A stretch of DNA of 64,000 nucleotides from Hymenobacter baengnokdamensis (GTDB taxonomy: Bacteria > Bacteroidota > Bacteroidia > Cytophagales > Hymenobacteraceae), in assembly GCF_008728635.1 (NCBI RefSeq), contig NZ_CP044285.1, forward strand, positions 124,001 to 188,000. The letters run 5' to 3'. Both the position numbers and the translations under genes were made by a program. This document shows, one piece after another, positions 59,475 through 64,000 of this stretch. The notes under the pieces are model-generated. The model was not told the DNA's origin. It ran no database searches and worked only from the letters and a program-made list of their open reading frames with translations. Each line of letters starts with the position of its first letter. The first letter of the stretch is position 1.

Positions 59475-62210
59475 ATGATGAATTCTTACACTCGGGTGAG
59501 TTCCTGGAGCCATCGGCTACGGCAGCTGGGCTTGACGGCCCTGCTGCTGGGCGGCGCTGCCGTAGCGGGGCAGGCGCAGAATTTAAACTACACTGTTGGT
59601 ACGGCAGCTAATGTGGCTGGTACTTATACAGACCTTGCGGCTACCGGTACAGCTATCACTACGGCTAACACCGATGATGCCAACTCGACAGCGCAAGACA
59701 TTGGCTTTACATTCAGCTATAACAACCTGAATTTTACCCAATTCATATTAAATACCAATGGCTTTATCAAGCTGGGAGCTACTGCTCCTTCCGATACTAA
59801 GCTATTCCTTTCGGAAACTGATGCCAATCAGCTTGATGTGTTTCAAAGCCCGAATGACCCGAACGTCATTGCGGCTTTCAATGCTGATTTAACGGCCGCT
59901 GCCGTTGGGGGCACTGAATACCGGGTCGCTACCACCGGAACTGCTCCAAACCGCGTTTGTACCATTCAGTGGAAAAATGTATCTGACAAAGCAGCTACAA
60001 ACCCAACTCAATACACGAACCTGAATTTTCAGGTCCGCCTATACGAAACAACCAACGTGGTTGAGCTGGTATACGGCCCCACTACTGCAGGGACTACTTC
60101 GGCTTTGCGCTTTATGCAAGCCGGGGTAAAAGGCACTTCCCTTTCGAACGGACAGGGAGTGCAGCCTACCAAGCAGTCGAGCGCAGCTTGGTCTACAGCA
60201 GTTTTCTCCGACTTTGCCACTGTCATCTCCACGCAAGTATTAAATACGGTTAATTTTCGCAGTATTGCGCCTCCCGATGCTGGCCGCACATTCCGCTTTT
60301 CGCCAGCTCCTCCCACCGATGCTGCTGTAAAGGCTATTTATACCCTCGGCAAAATTGCTACTCAGTCTGCTCTGCCTCACTCTGTAAAGGCTGTTATCTC
60401 CAACACTGGCTCAACTGCTCTTACCAGCCTGCCAGTAACCCTTACTGTGAGCGGAGCTAATACGTTTACCGATACTCAAACGATTGGTTCTTTGGCGGTA
60501 GGAGCATCGGCAACCGTTACGTTTGCAGCCTATCCGACGACACTGGCTACAGGTACTAACTCGGTAGTAGTTACGATTCCTAACGATGGCAATGCGGCTA
60601 ATAACACAGCCACCTATGGTCAGCTAGTCACGCCAGACCGAATCTCTTATACCGACCCTTCTGTTAATTCCAACCTAAGTGTAGGACTAGGCAACGCAAT
60701 TTTTGCGGCTAAATACACTTTACCTGCTGCTACAGTTATAGGTGACGTTATCGTTACGTTCGGGGCTATTACTGGCAATACTGCTCCTTTCCAGGTGGTT
60801 ATATATGATGCTAGCGGCACGGGTGGCATACCGGGCCAAGCTCTTTATACCTCTGCCACTCAAAACCGGACAGCCGCGGGCGGCCCTGTTACGGTAACAC
60901 TACCTGGGGTAGCTGTTCCAGCTTCCTTTTATGTCGCTGTTAAGGAAACCAGTGCAACGAACGTGGGCGTATCCTATCAGGTTGAAGACCCAATCCGGCC
61001 TTCAACTTTCTACTACACGGCCAATAACGGCACTACTTGGACCGACTTTATCAATGTGACGCCCAAAGCCCGGGTAGCAATAGAATTTGGCACCATTGTT
61101 CCTAATTGCTCAGCTCCGACGGGTGTTGTTGCCAGCAACGTGACGGCAACTGGCGCAACTATCGCTTTTACCGCCCCTGCTACCGGTACCTCAGGCTATC
61201 AAATCGTTTATGGCCCTACAGGCTTTAATGTGGTAACTGGGGGCACAACGGTAACCACAACAACTGCCTCACCTGTAGTACTTACGGGCTTAACGCCCGC
61301 CACGACCTACCAGGTGTACGTACGCAGCAACTGCTCGGCCGGGGGCACCAGTGTTTACATCACTCCGGTGACCTTCACCACTGCCTGTGACCCGACTAAT
61401 GTAGTCTCGACTTTTCCTTACAGTCAGAACTTCGATACTATTCTGTCGGGCCAGTCTTTGCCCTGCGGCATTACCACGCTGGATGCCAACAACGACGGTA
61501 CTACCTGGCGCATCTCGACCGAGAACCCTTACTCGGGCACCAACGATATGCGCTACAATGGCATCCCACTAAACAACGTGGCGGCCGACGACTGGTTCTT
61601 TACGCCGGCGCTGGTACTGGCTCCGGCCAGCAGCAGCACCCGCTACCAGGTGGCATTCCGCTACCGCACTTCGGGGGTGGGCACCACGTCAACGGGTACC
61701 GAGAGCCTGGAAGTTAAATCGGGCACGGCCGCGACAGTTGCCGGCCAGACCAACCTGCTCTTTACCAATAATGCCATCACCAACACGACGTACGCACTGG
61801 CTAACGGCTCCTCAACTCCGGTAGTAGCCTTGCTGCCCGCTGGCACCAGCACGCAGTACGTGGGCTTCCACATCAAGAGCGCGGCCAACCAGGGCAACCT
61901 CTACATCGACGACGTGAGCGTAACGGCCGTGACCGTAACCGCTACTACCTCGGAAGCGCTGCTCAAAGCCACCACGGTATTCCCGAACCCTTCCAATGGG
62001 GTATTCTCGCTTGACATTCACGGCGCCAACGCCAAGGGAAGCCTCGGTGTGCAGGTAGTTAATACGCTCGGCCAGGTAGTATACACGGGCTCGGCCCGCG
62101 ATAACTACAGCAACAAGCTCGACCTGAGCAACCTGGCTCCCGGCCTCTACAACCTGCAGCTGCGCAACGGCGACGATACGCTGACCCGTCAGATTGCCAT
62201 CGTGAAATAA
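59475..62210 (+). CDS. T9SS cargo with beta-sandwich and fibronectin-type domains
   Basis: A 911-residue exported protein. Signal peptide to about residue 36 (AGQAQ). A repeat-rich beta domain covers about 40-290, an Ig/CARDB-like domain is near 295-390, a fibronectin type III domain near 545-640 (GVVASNVTATGATIAFTAP...), a choice-of-anchor J-type domain near 650-820 (NFDTILSGQSLPCGITTLD, WRISTENPYSGTNDMRYNG, GNLYIDDVSV), and a type IX sorting domain at the end with FPNPSNGVFSLDIHG. It is probably an adhesin or surface-exposed protein. The first 1900 bases are visibly lower in GC than the last 830. The ATG at 59475 (or 59478) begins the signal peptide. Confidence 0.87.
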   Translation: MMNSYTRVSSWSHRLRQLGLTALLLGGAAVAGQAQNLNYTVGTAANVAGTYTDLAATGTAITTANTDDANSTAQDIGFTFSYNNLNFTQFILNTNGFIKLGATAPSDTKLFLSETDANQLDVFQSPNDPNVIAAFNADLTAAAVGGTEYRVATTGTAPNRVCTIQWKNVSDKAATNPTQYTNLNFQVRLYETTNVVELVYGPTTAGTTSALRFMQAGVKGTSLSNGQGVQPTKQSSAAWSTAVFSDFATVISTQVLNTVNFRSIAPPDAGRTFRFSPAPPTDAAVKAIYTLGKIATQSALPHSVKAVISNTGSTALTSLPVTLTVSGANTFTDTQTIGSLAVGASATVTFAAYPTTLATGTNSVVVTIPNDGNAANNTATYGQLVTPDRISYTDPSVNSNLSVGLGNAIFAAKYTLPAATVIGDVIVTFGAITGNTAPFQVVIYDASGTGGIPGQALYTSATQNRTAAGGPVTVTLPGVAVPASFYVAVKETSATNVGVSYQVEDPIRPSTFYYTANNGTTWTDFINVTPKARVAIEFGTIVPNCSAPTGVVASNVTATGATIAFTAPATGTSGYQIVYGPTGFNVVTGGTTVTTTTASPVVLTGLTPATTYQVYVRSNCSAGGTSVYITPVTFTTACDPTNVVSTFPYSQNFDTILSGQSLPCGITTLDANNDGTTWRISTENPYSGTNDMRYNGIPLNNVAADDWFFTPALVLAPASSSTRYQVAFRYRTSGVGTTSTGTESLEVKSGTAATVAGQTNLLFTNNAITNTTYALANGSSTPVVALLPAGTSTQYVGFHIKSAANQGNLYIDDVSVTAVTVTATTSEALLKATTVFPNPSNGVFSLDIHGANAKGSLGVQVVNTLGQVVYTGSARDNYSNKLDLSNLAPGLYNLQLRNGDDTLTRQIAIVK

Positions 62211-62230
62211 GCTCACATACGATTCCCAAC

Positions 62231-62262
62231 AAAAAGGCCACCCCGCTGGGGTGGCCTTTTTT
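62231..62262 (+). terminator. Terminator of the T9SS cargo gene
   Basis: The stem AAAAAGGCCACCCC/GGGGTGGCCTTTTTT with a 3-base loop, 20 bases past the stop. Confidence 0.85.
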
Positions 62263-62548
62263 GCAAGCCCGGCCGCACCCATGGGCGCATTCATGTTTAA
62301 TATTTATATATGAAATACTATATTATACACTCGTATTCCGCCGCCGTGTCGCCTTCCGCGAAAACCTCAGTTACAGCGATTTCCTACTCAGTGTACGGGT
62401 CCATGTAGAACGGGGTGGCTGGGCGGGCCTGCCAGGAAGCATGGCCCCAAACCCAGAATTTATTATAGTATACAAGTCAGCAATCCTGCGGAACGCCAGC
62501 CAGTAAAGCTCACTTAGAGCGGAGTACGAACTGCGGTTCAGGACGGTA
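62263..62548. other. Gene-free stretch before palindromes
   Basis: An AT-rich part (62290-62335) followed by mixed sequence; no ORF with family resemblance and no promoter that I trust. Confidence 0.4.
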
Positions 62549-62631
62549 TAGAGACGCCTCTTTGCGTCTCGTCGTTGTTTAAACCGCGCAGCTATAGTCG
62601 TTCAGCGCCGAGACGCAAAGAGGCGTCTCTA
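62549..62631. repeat. Intergenic palindrome of the TAGAGACGCCTCTTTGCG type
   Basis: Perfect 23-bp arms (62549-62571 and 62609-62631) around a 37-base loop. The arm contains the internal palindrome-like GAGACGC...GCGTCTC, so the unit can fold in more than one way. Confidence 0.85.
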
Positions 62632-62677
62632 CGGCATATACCCTGGCTTAGAAACTGCGCTAAAAGCACTGCTATTT

Positions 62678-62735
62678 GCACGTATCTCACAAAAAAGGCG
62701 CTCTGATTAGAGCGCCTTTTTTGTGAGATACGTGC
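62678..62735. terminator. Perfect 27-bp palindrome, bidirectional terminator
   Basis: Arms 62678-62704 and 62709-62735 are perfectly complementary with a 4-base GATT loop. The centre (AAAAAAGGCGCTCT/AGAGCGCCTTTTTT) is a rho-independent terminator for the minus-strand gene that ends at 62743; the outer part makes it much longer than needed. Confidence 0.8.
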
Positions 62736-62742
62736 AAGCTGG

Positions 62743-64000
62743 CTAGCTGGCCAGCACCTGCGAGCGGGCGGCCCCGGCCCGGCCTACGGGCTCAGCGGCA
62801 GGCACGGCGCGGGCAGCCCGGCGCTGACGCATGCTCAGCACCAGGCCAAAGCCCATGAGCAGCGTGCCGCCCCAGAGCAGGTTGATAAAGGGCTTTTCGG
62901 TGGCCTTCAAAATGATGTAATCTTTGCCGGTAGTGCTGATGGCAAAGGTGAACTTACCCTTAACGGGGTCAATCTGGTCGAGGGTGAGGCGCAGGCCCAG
63001 GTCCTCGATAATCTCGGGCACGCGGCCCACCTGGCGGTCGCGCAGCAAGAATATAGGGTGCGCGTGATATTGCCGCCCCTTCTCGCCGGTGATAATCATG
63101 TCGGCCTGCAAGGCAATGTCGCCGGTTTGCAGCTTAATGCCGGGCACCTCGTGCGCCTGCTCGATGGCACGGAACACGGCGAAGTAGTCGTTCAAGAACA
63201 GCGTATCGCCCACGCTGAGCTCGTGCGGAATGGCCGGGCTCCACGGAATCTCCTTGCGCGGGTCGGGCACGGAGGAGATGTGCGAGTAGATGTCGTGGTC
63301 CCAGAAGCGCTGCAGAGCGGGCGAGGCCAGCAGGCCACCCATCTCCTCATTTACCTGGGCGCGGGGGTAGAGCGTAAATTTCTGCCCGGTCTTCTTGTCG
63401 TTGTACTCGACGCGGTAATAGGTGTTTTCGGGGCGAATCGTGAGCGTATCACCGGTGTGGTAAAACGTTTTGTCGCCCTGCTTAATTTCGCCCCGCGCCA
63501 CGGCCTTATACTCGTCATCGGTGCGGTACAGCAGCTGAGTGTTTACGTAGTCGGGCACGCCGGGCACGTCGAGGTACTGGCCGGTGTAGGTTACGTCGTA
63601 GCCATTCATCAGGCCGGTTTCGTTGCGCCACAGCAGCACGTTGTTTTCATTGTCTTGGTCGTTCATCTCACGCGAGATGAGCTTGCCGCTCATGTTGCGC
63701 GAAATCACGTTGGAGTAACCCGCCGAGGCCAGAATGCCCAGCAGCATCAGGGCAATGCCCAGGTGGGCAACGGCCCCGCCCGAAAGCGTAATACCACGAC
63801 GCCACAGCCCGAAGAGCGTGCCGGCATTGGTCATGATGCCAAACAGCCCCGCCAGCAGCAGCACCACGTAGGGCGCCGACATGGTATGGCCGAAATAGCG
63901 GGTCAGCAGCACCACCAGCGCCGTGGTGAGCAGCGCCAGCATGGTCGGCGTAGCCAGGGCATTGATAACCGACTCCTTGGTGTTGCGCCACCACAGCACC
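62743..64000 (-). CDS. Cytochrome c biogenesis protein, CcsA/CcmF type (C-terminal part)
   Basis: The last 418 residues of a membrane protein that runs off the window edge. Visible: helices WWRNTKESVINALATPTMLALLTTALVVLL, APYVVLLLAGLFGIMTNAG and LSGGAVAHLGIALMLLGILASAGYS, the conserved GGAVAHLG of CcmF-type haem lyases, a long periplasmic domain (about 120-370) and a final helix PFINLLWGGTLLMGFGLVLSM. It should handle haem delivery and ligation to apocytochrome c in the inner membrane. The start codon is upstream of the window. Confidence 0.88.
   Translation of the reverse strand, partial: VLWWRNTKESVINALATPTMLALLTTALVVLLTRYFGHTMSAPYVVLLLAGLFGIMTNAGTLFGLWRRGITLSGGAVAHLGIALMLLGILASAGYSNVISRNMSGKLISREMNDQDNENNVLLWRNETGLMNGYDVTYTGQYLDVPGVPDYVNTQLLYRTDDEYKAVARGEIKQGDKTFYHTGDTLTIRPENTYYRVEYNDKKTGQKFTLYPRAQVNEEMGGLLASPALQRFWDHDIYSHISSVPDPRKEIPWSPAIPHELSVGDTLFLNDYFAVFRAIEQAHEVPGIKLQTGDIALQADMIITGEKGRQYHAHPIFLLRDRQVGRVPEIIEDLGLRLTLDQIDPVKGKFTFAISTTGKDYIILKATEKPFINLLWGGTLLMGFGLVLSMRQRRAARAVPAAEPVGRAGAARSQVLAS

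Noticed and set aside
1..64000. CRISPR arrays, insertion sequences, integrases or prophage genes
   Set aside because: I found no direct-repeat array with regular spacers, no transposase or integrase text and no phage structural genes on either strand.

Overview
The window looks like a chromosome segment of a GC-rich Bacteroidota bacterion of the Hymenobacter type (Cytophagales). The reasons are: type IX secretion C-terminal domains on two large exported proteins, promoters of the Bacteroidota kind (TTTG, about 20 bases, TAnnTTTG), few Shine-Dalgarno sites, many OmpA/glycine-zipper lipoproteins, and an outer-membrane beta-barrel TonB receptor. I see no phage, transposase or CRISPR array. It reads as core and semi-core chromosome with dense intergenic palindromes.

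Layout. 1-6.1 kb: end of an unknown gene, a T9SS cargo protein, thioredoxin, two small exported proteins and a large SPFH (flotillin-like) protein. 6.1-7.0 kb: an Lrp/AsnC regulator divergent from a discrete RNA unit with its own promoter and terminator; the RNA folds as a class II tRNA but has a variable region of about 55 nt and a non-leucine anticodon. 7.0-20.3 kb: CNNM/CBS protein, gamma-carbonic anhydrase, radical SAM protein, endonuclease III-like glycosylase, a tandem OmpA/glycine-zipper group, accD, another OmpA lipoprotein, metallo-beta-lactamase-fold and GDSL hydrolases, a Cys/Met gamma-synthase-type enzyme, a VTT membrane protein and tRNA-Arg(ACG). 20.7-30.8 kb: a small hypothetical protein, a TonB receptor and, divergently, a TolC/adaptor/RND efflux operon. 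Both the receptor and the RND pump carry a one-base frameshift in a four-G run. 31-36.8 kb: glycosyltransferase, ferredoxin-NADP reductase with a 2Fe-2S ferredoxin, GH28 pectinase-type enzyme, and a Lys/Ser/His-rich exported protein.

36.9-46 kb: a 2087-residue alpha-2-macroglobulin-like protein next to mreB-mreC-mreD. 46.2-48.9 kb: a probable sulfur module (TauE/SafE exporter, TsdA-like dihaem cytochrome, exported DsrE-like protein). 49-50.5 kb: purH. 50.8-54.8 kb: acyl-CoA dehydrogenase-like, PIG-L deacetylase, NodS-like methyltransferase and family 2 glycosyltransferase, a set reminiscent of lipo-glycan decoration. 55-59.3 kb: BamA/TamA-family barrel, UbiA prenyltransferase, cold shock protein, IscX-like protein, ferredoxin and a DUF2520/Rossmann protein. 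59.5-64 kb: a second T9SS cargo protein with a base-composition break, and the C-terminal part of a CcsA/CcmF-type cytochrome c biogenesis protein that runs off the edge.

The most unusual items are the tRNA-like RNA beside the Lrp gene, the macroglobulin gene that carries two intergenic-type repeats in frame plus SusC-like signatures in rearranged order, the sulfur module, the Nod-like tailoring cluster, and at least four families of perfect or near-perfect intergenic palindromes.
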